Shown here: piece by piece, positions 34,520 to 47,700 of the stretch
How positions within the stretch are numbered: position 1 is the stretch's first letter
Layout of the letters: each line of letters begins with the position of its first letter
Source of the DNA: Daphnia pulex
Taxonomy: Eukaryota > Arthropoda > Branchiopoda > Diplostraca > Daphniidae
Assembly (NCBI RefSeq): GCF_021134715.1
Contig: NC_060021.1
Location: forward strand, 10,200,501 to 10,264,500
DNA length: 64,000 bases
Reading direction: 5' to 3'
Position numbers and translations under genes: made by a program
The notes under the pieces: generated by a model
What the model was told of the DNA's origin: nothing
Database searches by the model: none
What the model saw: only the letters and a program-made list of their open reading frames with translations

Positions 34520-35560
34520 CAGAAAAAGTTGTGAGGTACCAAAAAACAGGCCTGATCTGCAGTCGTTCGACAAATGAGATTTTTAATGGATCCTCACTGA
34601 GAAAAAACAAAAACGGAGAGAGAAAACAGTTGCAGTCAACCGCCTATAGCTCAGGAATAAACGTACGTAACGATTTATAACCAACCCCACTAAAAAAATT
34701 GCCAAAAAGGAAGAATAGAGATAAATTTTGTCCTACCTTTGTGCCTGGGAAATACAGCCAGGCATCTACAGTTGCTCCATCCATCCGATGAAAAGTTAAA
34801 TGACACCAGACGGGATAGGGTAAAGGGTGTCCTCGTGAATACACCCACATTCACATGGGCGTACACGAGGACATTTAAAGAAAGGGAAAAAGAGAGATGC
34901 GTAACTCGATTGACACCGGACGTTTCTCCAATGCAAAGGGATGCTTTTTATCTGAATGAGAGATAGAAAATAAGTTACGAATAAAGATTGACAGATACAG
35001 CAAGTCAGGTAAAGTTGAAAATGAGACACTGGTGGGTAAACCTTAATAGTTAATAAATGGGAGAATTAACGGTTGAAATGTAATACACTGCATTTATGCA
35101 GATAATGCAACAATAAAATATTTAGCAGGTGCAGGTCATGCAGGAATAATAGTAACCAAAACCATTACCTAAGTGATGATGCTGAGATATTCGGTGATTT
35201 CAGGTGAGACAGACAGACTGATGACAGACTCAGCACAAGCAGAACTTGTGTATCATGTTGTTACGATGGCCTCAAATCTGCACAAAAGAAAACTAGGTTA
35301 CATTGGTGCAAACAAAATTCCATACATCGATAGTGGGCTAAGTATTATGTACTAGACAGAAACTAACATTTCACAAATTTAGAACAGGCTTAACTTTAGG
35401 CCCAACTATTTCAGCTCACATACATTCTCACATTCTTTGCATTTCTATTTTTAGTTTTATTTACCCGCCAAAAAGCATCGAGTGGAGAGCATGGAGACGA
35501 GCTACGACACCAGAGACCAGACACATCACACGAGACAATCACATTTTTGTAATTTGATTT
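34520..35560 (-). ncRNA. Spliced repeat-family transcript, copy A
   Basis: One of two related copies in the window (the other at 49735-50560). Conserved splice signals on the minus strand define exon 1 ending at 35465 (TGGCGG, then GTAAATAAAAC), exon 2 35277-35169, exon 3 34951-34737 (ends CAAAG, then GTAGG) and a last exon from 34596 to about 34520. Exon 3 holds a hairpin with 10-bp arms (34828-34837, 34864-34873). Reading frames are not preserved between the copies, so a non-coding family or decayed gene is more likely than a protein gene. Confidence 0.5.
34828..34873. repeat. Conserved hairpin in exon 3, copy A
   Basis: Arms TGTCCTCGTG and CACGAGGACA with a 26-base loop. The same arms (9 of 10 bp) and loop length recur in copy B at 50036-50079. 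Confidence 0.75.
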
Positions 35561-38500
35561 GTTCGTATTTCTTTAAATTATTATTTCGTGCAGCCACGCA
35601 CGTTTTCAAAAGAGTTATCGTTCAGTTTTCTTTACATTCTCAAACTTTGTTGGCGTAAATGCTTCGTGGCCTCACTCTCAAAACTAAATGAAAGCAGACT
35701 GCAGACGACACTTGTCCAATCTTCTTCTTATTAATCAGCAATGCTTACGATTAATACGATAGAATTATTATTAATCGATAGAAATAAAAAATGATAAAAA
35801 ATCAAACTCTTCCCTCAAAAGTCAAAATCCAAACGACTCAAAACGATAACCTATTAAGTTGAGGGAATAAGTTTTAGTTGAAAATAATAAAATGTCTTTT
35901 TGCCTTTTTGGTACTGTATAATTCCCCGGTAAGACTCCTCCCCTAAATCAAAGCATAGTTGAATGCACATCCGTTTAAATCACAGTTGACATACTTGGGC
36001 GTTGTTTTCTAATGCTCGCAAAGAGGGCATCAGTCAATATAGAGTACCTCCTGCCATCAAAATGTATATGAGCTCGAACGTGTTATATTCCGGTCACGCT
36101 GGACGTCTCGCCAGCCGAACGGACGACAATATCACGCTGGCCAGCTTGCATGTGATCGCTACTGTGTTATAGTCAACTTAGTCGCATCTTCACCGGACCG
36201 TGCAGACACTCCTTTTCATTTTGGGCATGCAGCACCAACCAGGAGCAGCAGCATAGCATCCAGTATAGCTCGCCGCTCTCCTCCTTTCATTTTGCATTGA
36301 ACGCATCACGCGGCGGATGTCGCCCAGCGACGCTCTTTGTTCCGAGCGACATGCAGCACGTCTTATATATGTGTAATAGCACGGCCGAGCCTACATCAAA
36401 CAAAAGACGCTCATGCATGTCAACGATGGCATGCCCGAACTTGAGACAGCAAAGACCTTGACTGATATGCTTCTACTTATATGTATAATCTACATATAGA
36501 TGTTTCAACAAAGATTTCTATTATTCCTATACTCGGAAAATACATTTAAAAATGATTCACTCGACCGCGCGGAGACTAAAATATAAATTCAAACATTTTA
36601 GATTTTTCGAGATTTTTTTTTCGTCCGCGTGAAATAACGTGAAAAATGATTTAATGATTAGTGAGGCGTGTCCCCCGCCTTTGCCAGCATCCTTCCAACT
36701 TTTTGATCTAACCAACTTATTCAAATGCCTATACACACACGCGCAACATTAGTCGATCTGTACACGCAACCACAGCAGCAGCAGCAATAGTCAAATCTAG
36801 AAAATACGCAAGTGGAACCATCACAGCAGCAAAGGAAAGTTTGCATTTAAAATCAAAGTTCATTATAAAAGTTTTTATTTCACAGGACGAAAAGAAAGGG
36901 AAAATTGCGCTGTGTGGATTCATCAAATAAACCCAATGCTGTTATTCACACGTCCCGCGTGATATTAGCCGAGATGCTCGACGTGGGCCAATCAGCAGCG
37001 GTGCGTATTAGAGTGGGTCGTCTATAAATGCAGCAAACACGCGCTGCCATCATTCACAATCTTAGTTATTCACCGCGAATGAGATGAATCATTATTCACA
37101 CCACGTTCACAAGTCCTGCCTGCGTGTAAATCCAAGGTATAGCAGCACAGCAGCAGTGCGTAGTATATTTGCTGGGGTGGCTAAAAGCTCTTTTAATTCA
37201 GCCGGCTAGACTTTCTATATAGCGGGTAGTATATAAATAGAACGTGCTCGCACTTGGGCCTCTTTTTCTTTTTATTCATGCGAACATTACAATAATCATT
37301 ACATCATTTATAATAACCAGCCGCACTCATCTTATATATTCTGCCGAAGGCGAAGGTTATTGTAGGGGCCCATTTCAATATTTATAAGGTCTTTATATGC
37401 TGTAAGATTTGTGATCTAGTTATCAACTCGCTTGTTCTACGTGAAAGAATGACATTAACAAGTGATTTCTCAGAAAATCGTCCCGAATTCTTTCAAAACT
37501 CGTCTTGATTATATCGCGGTTGATGGTCGGATAATATCACAAGTTTATATCTCATCACGAAACCGCAAGAAAACAAGTCCAACAGCACATCACCGCCCAC
37601 CAGAGTGCTTGTATGTATATTACATTAAATACACGAACTGATTGTTCCGTTATAGATCCGCGATCCACTTTGATATGTGACACACATATCAGCTCAGCTC
37701 TCTCATCTTTTGCTTGGTTGGACGAAAATGTATTTTCTGATTTATTTGTATAGGTTAACGAGTAGATCTAGATCAACAATGTATAGCTAGAGGATATAGA
37801 GATGAAAAAGAAAATAGTATAGATACATAGAGTGTGCGTTCGCCAAAGAGATTTAATAGAATATTACGCAGTCCATCAAGTAGAAAGGAGCACGCGCGTA
37901 CATATATATATTTACTATAGTTCAAGAAGGAAGCGCTCATCGATCGCAACATAATATAATAGTACGTCTACTACACATTTCGGAATCCGGTTGATGGAAT
38001 CCGCGGAATTCTTATATGCACCTAAAAGCTCGTAGGCCTATAGCATCTAATATAAAATAGGAAATGATTGCCGCTGCTGAGAACTTGGTCTTGCACTGCT
38101 GTATACGTCTCCATTCCTACCCAAATAGATAAGCGTATTTCTCTTATTAGGCAATTACATCATATGCAACTCTCGCTGGCTCGGCGATTCTCTTCTATGT
38201 ACACGAAATGACCGATACGTGTAGCGTGAGAAGGATAACACACTAATATTACACAGGGTATAACGGCTTTCATTACCTAATCTCGGCTACTAAATATATA
38301 TTATTAACGTTTATTGGAAGTTATATCCGAGAGTACCGGTCTAAATAGTCGATTTTCAGCTAATTTGAGCTGATAGAAAAACGCTGCTCTGTACACTATA
38401 ACACGAAAACGCTATTAAACAAGGAATATAAGAGCATACTGTTATATATATAAAAGCGCTGGTGTATGTAGACTTTTGGAATTCTGGAGAAATTCAGCTC

Positions 38501-38896
38501 ACAAGACAGATGATCACACGCGCGGGTGATCTCTCCGGGGACATGGCAGAACAGCAGCGCAGTGACATTTGTGTTGGGATCGCCATTATTTTTATTTTTT
38601 AGAAATGATTGACTTTTGTTTCGAGTTGATTCCAGTTATATTAGACATGCACGTATAATTTAGCGGTCCTATGACGTCAGCCGATAACGTTTATTTCTAT
38701 ATTCTTTGCTCTGTTTTATTGAAATCATGTTAAATCTTTAAAAAATAGACAATTATAATAACATATGTCCATATGCCGATAGTATTGACTCATGCATTCG
38801 GAAAGCCTGCTAGTGGGTGAGGGGGTGGGCGATGACGAGAGTGATATATATTGGTGATGGTTGCTTGGATACCGAGTCAAGCTCAGCACTTATATA
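35561..38896. other. Long intergenic region
   Basis: About 3.3 kb. It includes a more GC-rich segment (36060-36350) with short repeats such as ATCACGCTGGCCAGC, a CAG run near 36770-36790, and AT-rich DNA with TATATA stretches. No coding exon could be supported. A distal promoter or first exon of a gene outside the window is possible. Confidence 0.4.
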
Positions 38897-39607
38897 TATA
38901 GGGTAAAACAGCGAATGCCGGACAGCGATCCGACTTATGGCGTTTGTGTGTAAACCCGAAATGCGAATTTCCGGACAAAACGCGAATGCCCCGGACATTT
39001 TTTCGAATTCCGGACAGAAATATTTTTAAAAACTAATTATATCAATCGATGCAGTTTTTAATTCTTAGTAAAATTGCTTAAGACATATAGTACAGTGCAA
39101 TGAAAGTATTTTGAGATATTTCGATTTAAAAAATCAAAACATTGAGCTGTCAAAAACTGTTTTCGTCTGCCAAGACTTTTCGACCTGGGATCAAAACGAC
39201 TTAACAACATAAAATTAATATTTTGAAAATCCCTTTCGTTTACTAAATTTCACAAGAACAAATAGCCCTAGAATTCTAAAACAAAAAACGAAATTGAAAT
39301 CCGTATTGGAATTCTGGAGAAATTAAAGTAGAAAGTCGCCCATACGTGACGCGAATGTCCGAAAACCACCGAAATTTGAAAATTTTCTTAGAATTTCTAA
39401 GTTAAGATTTTTATAGAAAAATTGGTATCAATAAATGTAGAATTAAGTCCTCTTTATGTCTAGCTGCATAATGGTAACATGACGTTAATATAATTCGTCT
39501 AATTAATGAAGGTTCTTTCCCCATAAAGCCCTTGATGCGAATTCTGGACAGCAGACGGAAAAAATATGACTAACACTGCATTACTCTTTATCCGTCATAT
39601 CTATAAT

Positions 39608-39672
39608 AACATAGCACAGCGGTAAAACATCTGCCTACCATGCGGAAGGACTGACGTTCGATACCTGAAAAG
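39608..39672 (+). other. tRNA-Gly-like sequence (SINE head or decayed tRNA)
   Basis: TAGCACAGCGGTA matches a pol III A box. CTGCCTACCATGCGG fits an anticodon arm. CGTTCGATACC matches a B box. Overall it resembles tRNA-Gly but the acceptor and T stems are imperfect. It lies inside the 2.1-kb transposon. Confidence 0.45.
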
Positions 39673-39912
39673 GATAAATCTTCATTAAAAGATTTAGTAA
39701 AATCTTTTAGTCGTACATGCAATTAGAAATGCAAAGCAAGCAACAGACATATTGAAACAAAAATAATATGGACATCAGCTAGGTTCATACGTAATAATGG
39801 CTTCTACTTAAACCATAAATATATTCAATAATACATAATTGTAACAATTATTGAAATAAGTAAAATAATCTTAAATGTTACCATCACGCTATTTAATTTT
39901 AACGTTATTGCA

Positions 39913-39976
39913 GTTATGAGATTTGAACGTTCAACCTTCACGTTTACAAGCGGACCTTAACCCACACTGCCATAAC
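39913..39976 (-). other. Second tRNA-like sequence, minus strand
   Basis: On the minus strand the ends pair as a 6-bp acceptor-like stem (GTTATG with CATAAC). GGCAGTGTGGGTTAAGG resembles a D arm/A box and GTTCAAATC a B box. The anticodon arm around CTTGTAAACG is degraded. Total 64 nt. It is convergent with the plus-strand tRNA-like stretch about 240 bp away. Confidence 0.4.
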
Positions 39977-41007
39977 GATACTTGTCTAAAACTATAAAGA
40001 TCGATTAGCGAGCGGACTATGTAGTCTGTCCGGAATTCGCATCATGGCTCCTTATGGGAGCAAGACTGACGCTACATATAAGTGATTTTGAAAAAAAATT
40101 TACGCCCTTCGAACATTTTTGGGGGAATTTCAAGCAAAATGGGGTTACGGGCATGGGAATTAAATTAAAAATCACAAAGACTTTAATTATTTTACAATAA
40201 GAAACATTCCGGACGAAAGATACACCATTTTGGGGAATGGTAGTCATTATAAAACTAACTGCTCGATTTTTTTCAAAAATTTTTTCACTAAAATTACTGA
40301 ATTATTACGCCTTTTAAAAATATTGATAAACAAGTGGAACGGGAAAGAAAAATTATGACGACAGCTTTTTCGGATCTGCTAAGATTCGATCCTCTTGTCG
40401 CTCAAATCTTTTTTTTTAAATAATGGAAAAACTATACAAAAAAACTTATAAACATTGCACATCAATCGATTCGCCTTACAATTCTGCGTCGATTGATGTA
40501 TAGACATATTAAAAAACAGAAAATCGAAATTTTTCAAAATTTTCTGTCCGGAATTCGCGTCAGCTGTCCGACATTCGCATTTTGGCCTGTTTTCTATTTT
40601 CATCGATATTTAAGAAAATTCTTAAAAATAACGACAAAACCTTATATAATATTGTAGATCTTTCAATTCTCTATCGATTGATATAATTAGTTAAGGGATT
40701 TTTCTTGTTTTAACCTTAGAAATTCCTTACCCCGTAAAATATGTTTACTAACTGACAACACAGAGCCAAAGTTGTCAGCCGTGTAGAAAAATTGAGAAAT
40801 TTCATTTCATGATAACTCAATTAATACAGCGTATTTTTAGATGCCCTTTGGCTCAATTGTGTATCCCCTGTCATATTTTGAAATTCATTCATTAGTTTTC
40901 GTTAATATTTCGTCGTTTTTTTATAATTGTAAATTGAAAAAATCGACTTTTTTGTCCGGCATTCGCGTATCCGAGATGCTGTCCGGAATTCGTTGTTTTA
41001 CCCTATA

Positions 41008-43058
41008 CATACGCTATATGCGCTTGCTTCCTGTGATTTGTTTAAAAGTTTGCCGTTGGCTGTTTGCGCGGGTTGAAGGACATCAGCAGAAGCCGGTTTC
41101 CATATAATGATGACAGGGCGCGGAATGAGTAATCGTCGAATGCGTTTAACCTGGTCAAATATAGTAGCCTAATCAGATTTCTTTTGCCTAGAGCTAAGTC
41201 ACGCCATTAGACGCGGGTTTCCCATCATCAGTTTTCAACAATCATTTCTTTAAAAATATAGCTCATTGATCATATTCTTGGGGTTGTGCTGGCTGTTCTA
41301 TCAAAGTCAATTGGCCATGTGAATTAACTTGCCCAATAAAAGAATATAGAAGTTTATATCAAGCAAAAGTCCAGCATGTTTTATTCGAACAATTTTTTTC
41401 TATGCTGGCGGGGAATTCGACACGTTTACATATTTCAGTAGATCATATTAGAGAGATTTCTCAGAAAATTAGAGAATTTTTTTTTTCAAAGTTTGAAGGA
41501 ATAAGAGTAGCTGGATCGAGACATTTTGAAGAGAGAATAACATTCCCGAGAATACAGAGTGCCATAAAATATTTCCAATAAATATAGGCTACTACAGTGA
41601 AATATAATAAATCACGGCCATATTATATAATAGGGAAGATGTATGATAGTTTATGGAGCACTTCTGCCAGCAGCAAGTAAATGTCGACATGGAGAATGTA
41701 CAACTGCCGTCCGAATCCTGACAGCCAGCAGCTCCATTCCGACTTTCCCGGCGACTGCACTTGGTGGCCTAGCTCACGTTTGATCCGTGTGCTGCCAATA
41801 AACCTTTGGAAATGATTCACGCAGCTGTGAACTAATAGCCATCTCTCGAACATTTCTGACAAATACCAATGACCTTTTCATGCCCCGTATATAAAGACCC
41901 TTATAAGCTCAAACCAACTTGCACCCGCGATATGTTTAGAAAAAAAATCAACGACTTGCTTAATCAAAACTAATTCTAAATTTACACTTTTGAATATTCG
42001 CGCCCTTTCAGTGTCGGTTCATGTCGGTTCAAAAGCTTGTTCAAAAGTTGATGATTCCAACTTTGATTTAAAAAACAATACTTTCAGCATAAACCCACGT
42101 TATATTCGACGAGTTGGCTATATAATCCCATATCATCCAGTAATGCATTCCCCGTGTAGTATACAGTGCTGGAGGGTTGGACTTTTGGTGTATAATAAGG
42201 GCGGGATCGATTCGACCACCAACGTTAACTTTATATATGTACAGGGAAAAACTCCAGAACCGGAAGCGCATTTAGGTTTCAAGGAAAGCTGAGACTGCAT
42301 ATATGGGCTCCGTCCGTCGCTGTTACATGTACACATATATCCAATATCCGAGCGCGCTGTTCAATTATTCGACGGGATATTTTTTTTTTTTACAAATTAG
42401 AACGCCACAAAAAACATAGACCACACAGTAGCTAGATATAGGTACTACTAATATACAGCCAGCATATACATAACGGACTTGAACTGCACCGCATACTTTT
42501 GGACTCGATTTGAAGAATCATTATCTTTTTGGGAAAAGCATTTCACGACTTGCGGATGTCGAAAAAAAAAAACTGGAGTAAACACTGGGCTCCTATAAAT
42601 TAGGGAGAGAATAATAACCTTGGTCGTAAACATGGTGGAATAAGGCCCTGGCAATTGGCTGGACATGATGACGAAAGGATATATATATACATAAAAGCAG
42701 CAAAGTCGAATAAAAAATAACAAGTCAACCAATTATTTCTATATCTCTCGGGGCAGTGTGTATTGATTGCCAAGTCAACAGTTATGTATGCGATGTGGCC
42801 TTCATATACATGTACGCAGGCACGCAGCCCCTCCATCGATCGCCACTGGACATTTCATATATATTATAAATACATACATTATTATTATTATATATACTGT
42901 AGAACTTTTCAAAAAATGGGGAATGTTTTTTTAGATTTATCAAGAATACTTTAAATGAATCAAATTTAGTTTAAACGAAATAAAACAACAAATCTCATTT
43001 TTTTTATATTTAATTTAATTTCAATTTAATTTTTGGGTTGTGGACTGTATATGAGACA
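41008..43058. other. Intergenic spacer
   Basis: About 2 kb between the transposon and the secreted His/Pro/Arg-rich gene. Several short frames exist but none with protein-like composition or splice support. The 3' UTR of the minus-strand gene lies at the right end. Confidence 0.4.
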
Positions 43059-44709
43059 TTAGAAATCAGCGGATAAACTCTCCTTGATTTCATTGCCGTA
43101 TTTCCTCACTTTGGAATATCCCGACTGGATGACAAATTGAAACGGGAAAAAGGGTTTCTTAGCCCTTTTGCGCTGCTGGTGGTGCTGGTCTGATACTGTC
43201 ACGTCCTTCTTCTTCTCATTTCCCGGCGGCGGCAGCAGCGATTCGCTGGACGTGTCGTTGAGCAAAAGTCCGTCGATATCGTCGTCCGCCCGATCAATGT
43301 CGTCCGCTTTGCCAGCACTAAGACTGTGATGACTGATTCCGTAGTGTAATAATCCATTATTAGCGCCGTCATCGATGACACTCTCGTAGCTCCTGGCATT
43401 GCTGCTGAAATATCGATTGGCCGGAGGTGGTAAATCCGCTCTCTGCCGTCCAGCTAATAGGCGCTGCTGCTGTCCAGCGGTAGGCATACTGCTGCTGCCG
43501 GACGTATTAGGCGGGATTACTCTTGGCCTGGACATGGGCAGGACCACAGGCCTGGACGTCGGCCTAATACTGGCAACCCCTGGTCTGAAGGTGGGCAAGA
43601 TGACGGGCAAAGGAGGTCCTAGAGCGGGCGACCTGCCGATCAATTGATTCGACGGATGATCGTAGCGTTTCCATGCGGTCGATCTGACGGGATGCCGGTG
43701 AAACTGCGGCATCCGGTGGTGGTGGTCGGGTCGGTCCGTCCGTTGTGACGGTTTGAACAATGTCCTCGGCGTCGTCGTGGCGTCAGTCTTGATGTGAAGC
43801 CTCGAGGCTTGTCGAGTCCTCCAGCGCTGCTCCGTCGAAGAGGCGGCCAGCATGGCTTCCGGTGGAAGGTGAAATTGCGGCAGTTTAGAGCCCCGGATCG
43901 GCCACAGCGGCTCCGCCGAATGGATGCCATAGTGGACAGGGTCCACGACCGGTGGCACTGTGAATTATAGATACATTTTTTATTTTTATTTTCCCGGGTG
44001 TCACAACAGTTCTTTTCTAGTCCCGTAATATAATATAAAAACCAAAGCAATCAATCAAAAACAGATTGAATCGCGTGACAACACGAAGGCAGTCGACTTT
44101 GGACCCCCCCCCAAACCATTTTCACATGTTATGTACATTGGCATGGGCGATGACCGATAGACTAGACATTTCGCATGCATGTCAAGTGCGTTCATTTCAC
44201 AGTGCCCTGCACGAAAAATGTCTAAAAAGCAGCCGAAGTCGATTATTATGATTTGATTTGATTATTTTACCGTAGACTAGCGTCGGGTCGTCTCGCATTG
44301 GGTGGCCGTAGTCGATGGGTTTCCAGTCTCCCGGTTCGGAGATTGCTGGATCGATCCGCCGTAGCGTGTCATGCTGCTGCTGCTGCAGCCGCCCATCGCC
44401 AACCCCGACTACTCTTGTCGTTACTGCGGATGTAATAGAAAAATAGAAATAAAGTTGGTTGTGTAACTTTATCAGCCTAATAATAATAACAATTCAAAAC
44501 TTTACGTAACAAAAGGATTAGGTACAAAAACAAAGAATGGAAGATGAAACTTTATTATGTTTTGAAAAAGAACTATAACATATCGTTTCAAAGCATTTTC
44601 TCGACAATATGTATGACGTAATGATGTGCATACCTATACTGGCGGAACTCCAACAGGTCAAGAGCAGCAGCAATAACCAGCAGACAGCCAACGGTATGGG
44701 GTTGCTCAT
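43059..44709 (-). CDS. Secreted Pro/Arg/His-rich protein, function unknown
   Basis: Three exons (44709-44634, 44423-44271, 43957-43059) make 1128 nt, 375 residues, frame closing exactly. Residues 1-25 form a strong signal peptide (PLAVCWLLLLLLTCWSS). A Gln run (about residues 37-41) and a phrase WKPIDYGHPMRDDPTLVYG follow, then VDPVHYGIHSAEPLWPIRG. The rest is basic and low-complexity, with RP repeats (about 125-160) and Ser/Asp-rich sequence, then an acidic-basic C-terminal block ending in KKPFFPFQFVIQSGYSKVRKYGNEIKESLSADF-like residues. No known domain is recognised. A 5' UTR exon boundary at 44757 and another at 47578 suggest a large first intron. Extracellular matrix, cuticle or precursor roles are possible; none is shown. 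Confidence 0.75.
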
Positions 44710-44756
44710 TTTGGGCGTTTTTCAAGTGGTCCGTTTTTCGCAGGGCTGTCTGGCGT
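44710..44756 (-). other. 5' UTR part of the coding exon of the secreted gene
   Basis: A TTTGTCCAG acceptor-like site (ending about 44757 on the minus strand) lies 47 bp before the ATG, suggesting that the first coding exon begins with a short UTR segment spliced to an upstream exon. Confidence 0.4.
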
Positions 44757-44757
44757 T

Positions 44758-47700
44758 CACCTGGACAAACCAAAGGTAAAGAAAAACATCAGACATCAAT
44801 ATTGGCGCAAGCCAATGGCTGCTGGAGGGGGGGGGGGGGTTGTATACATCCACTGTTAGCCGGAAATGTTTTTTGGCGCGCGCCCCTCTTATACACTATA
44901 GTACATTTCTAAATTCTACCCGCTGCTATATAACGGCCTGACTTCCGGCCATTAACAAGTTGGAAAATAAGAAAAACAGCTTTAGACTATATGTACGTTT
45001 GCTTCAATGTGTCCGTTTGGCGTGTCACATTCTTTAAGAAAATAAAATTTGACTTATGGATATCTGTGCCTGGGCCTCTTTCTGAGAAAATTTTTGAAAT
45101 TCCCAAAAGGTTTTAGCGCTCGGATGCAGGGCTTCCTCTTCCAACTTTGCATGTGTGTACAGCACACAACGTGCATTATTACGTGTTGACATTTATCATA
45201 TTTGTCGCAGTCATTATTCTTTCAATGGCGGATCGGCACTTTTTTGTCATTTCTCCATTACATTTTCGCGTAGAGTTTCTTCTTCTTCTTCTTTTCCCGG
45301 TGGATGAATGAATAAATAAAAGAGTTTCTCGCTTTGGAATAATTCACGATGCGGGTGGCGGAACAGTTCACGCCCTCCTCTACTGCCGTTCTACTTTCGT
45401 ATTACATCCAACCCAAGGGAAAGCGCGGTGACAACGGGAGAAAAAGAAATAAAAACACGTACACACAAGGAGAGAGCGGGGCTGGTAAAATAGTTAGACA
45501 ATCGATTTCCCTCAATATTCGACGATCCACGAGTGTCCATGCGTGTCTTGCCTCTGGCCAAAATGCCAAAAAATGGGCGCATTAATCAAACAAGTATCCC
45601 AATGTTTTCCTGTCCTGCATCAGCGAACCCCCTCAAAAAAGTTTAGATTGTATTTTAACTATGTATATAATACGTCAGGTTAGAATTCTGAATATAGAAA
45701 TTCCTATTCAAACTTTTTCAAGACTTTCCATCTTTAGTTTTCGAGACCTTCAATTTTCACAATTTCAGAGCCGATTGTTTGAAATTTTGCCTAGTGTAGG
45801 TGGTAATATAGTTTGGAAATCAAAAAAATTCGTAATAGCGCTGGTGAACTTTCACACTTGAGGGGCCAACAGTTTAGCACGAAAAGTTGAAGTCAAATGG
45901 CAGCAGCTCATTGCCTTTTTCCCGTTAAATCGACTCTGGGAAATTGGGAAAATACTATAGAGAGTCCTTTCTCTATAGTTTATATTCCTTTCATTTTTGC
46001 GTTTGATTAGAGCTCGGTGAACTCTGAACTCTGGTCGACTAGCTCTCGACAATATTTAGGTATCTTTTGTCACGAGAACAAATTGTCTTTCCAATAGAGC
46101 CGAAAGTCAACGGAGCACGGGAGATACATTAGACCTAGGCGGCCAGCTGCTGCTGCTGCTGCTGCCGTGATTCCGTTATTTATATACGTGAAAAAAGAGG
46201 CTAAACATTCTGTTCACGTTTAGATTCTTCCAAGGTGATGCTGTTGCTGCTCTAAACAAAAAAAAACCATTGATAACCATTAGCGACTTTTAGCGATGGG
46301 AATCTGGTAAGACGTAGAGAGATATGTGTACTGTTCACTGGGAAATATTTAGCGCAGCAGGTTGGCCTACTATACTTGGCGCTGGCAATTATTTGAAAGG
46401 CGATCTATTTAGGACATGGGAAAAAAAAACAACCGCGCCGTCGCTCGGTCGGTGTGTGGCATCTGGTCAGGCGGAAACGATCAGCCTGACCGTCTGATCG
46501 TGCCAGTGAAAAAAAAAGAGGAAAAAACAAACAAATGGACGAAAAAAGAAGAACGAGAATGAACGGATAGAAAAAAAAGAAGAAGAGAAATTCACGCAGA
46601 TGACACACTCTGTGTGTTGTGTGTGCATTCGCGCGCTGTTTACTCAAGGTAAATCTTTTAGACGTGATGCGACGAGTAGTGCTAGTATACTTCTATATAG
46701 ACAAGTCTATATATATAGCCTACTTGTTTGGCCGTTATTGCTGGCAGTCAAGCGCGTACCTGCAAATTTGTGTCCACATTTATCTACACACTCGGAAAGA
46801 TGCTGCTGCTAGGACCGAATAACCTATCGAATCATTATCCTCATTTTCGCAGAGTGCTTTATTCGGCTGACTAGGCGTACGACGTTCTATCTAATAGAAA
46901 TTAGATTGCGTAGAGAGAGAGCACGGACATTGTTGATTATTAAATTCAGCTGGGCGCGATGAGAGCTTAGCTCTATATAGAGAAACACTTAGGCAACTCG
47001 AGTGATGAATTTCTGGGACGAGAGAGACCTTCACTTTGACCTGATCAATATAACACACACACACTCCAAGACTTTGCTATTACGTCTATCAATTAGGCTG
47101 CTGGCGGTGTTGCCCCATTGATCCGCCTTATTGTGCATAAAGTCGTGTGAAAATGCGCCCCGGAACAGCCCCCCTTGCCACCACTGTTTTTTAAAAATGA
47201 CAAGCGTCGGGGGGAATATGTCTGAAAAGAGGTTGCGATTAAGCCCAGGATGCCATCCAATCTGCTGGAGCGATCTTTGACTTTTTGATCGTGTGAGGCA
47301 AGAGAACACAACTGGGCCAACTTTTTCTAGTTGAGGCCCATCAGTCGAGAGAAAAAAAGGGAGAGGAACTATTACAGTACGCACGTCACTGTGAGCTACT
47401 GCCAAAAGAAGATAAGATAGTAATGGGGACGTGGGACCGCCATGAACCTCTCACAATAATAAGACAAATCCTAGACTATTTATAGTTCTGCGACAGCCCC
47501 AGCCACAATCAGCATATCCAACGAGCAATACTAAATCAAATCAAATCAAGCGACTAGAAGAAATGAAGTTTCCTCACCTGCTGCATCAATGCTGGCGGGT
47601 TGCGCTCAGCAACACTCGACCAATTCCGCCGACACAATCTAATCCGAGGTGGACACACGCACACAAAAATAAACCAACACACGAAAACACAACGAACGAA

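Larger units (their letters stand above)
38901..41003. mobile_element. 2.1-kb TIR DNA transposon, non-autonomous
   Basis: The ends are inverted: GGGTAAAACA-G/A-CGAAT-G/T-CCGGACAGC at 38901 and its complement ending at 41003, matching at 24 of 26 bases. They are flanked by TATA on both sides (38897-38900, 41004-41007), consistent with a TA or TATA target duplication as in Tc1/mariner-pogo or related groups. The words GTCCGGAATTCGCG and CGAATGCCGGAC recur in both orientations near the ends (38911-39015, 39537, 40028, 40548-40575, 40960-40995), a subterminal repeat array. No transposase frame is present. The interior has two tRNA-like stretches. Confidence 0.8.

Noticed and set aside
42763-42954. 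Short plus-strand frame near a TATATA-rich stretch
   Set aside because: Low-complexity Tyr/His residues produced by ATAC/TATA repeats.
44827-44839. Run of 13 G
   Set aside because: A homopolymer, possibly with length uncertainty from sequencing. No functional reading.
46405-46822. Frames on both strands around a poly-Lys/poly-Phe tract
   Set aside because: Driven by A/T-rich homopolymer runs; no exon signals.
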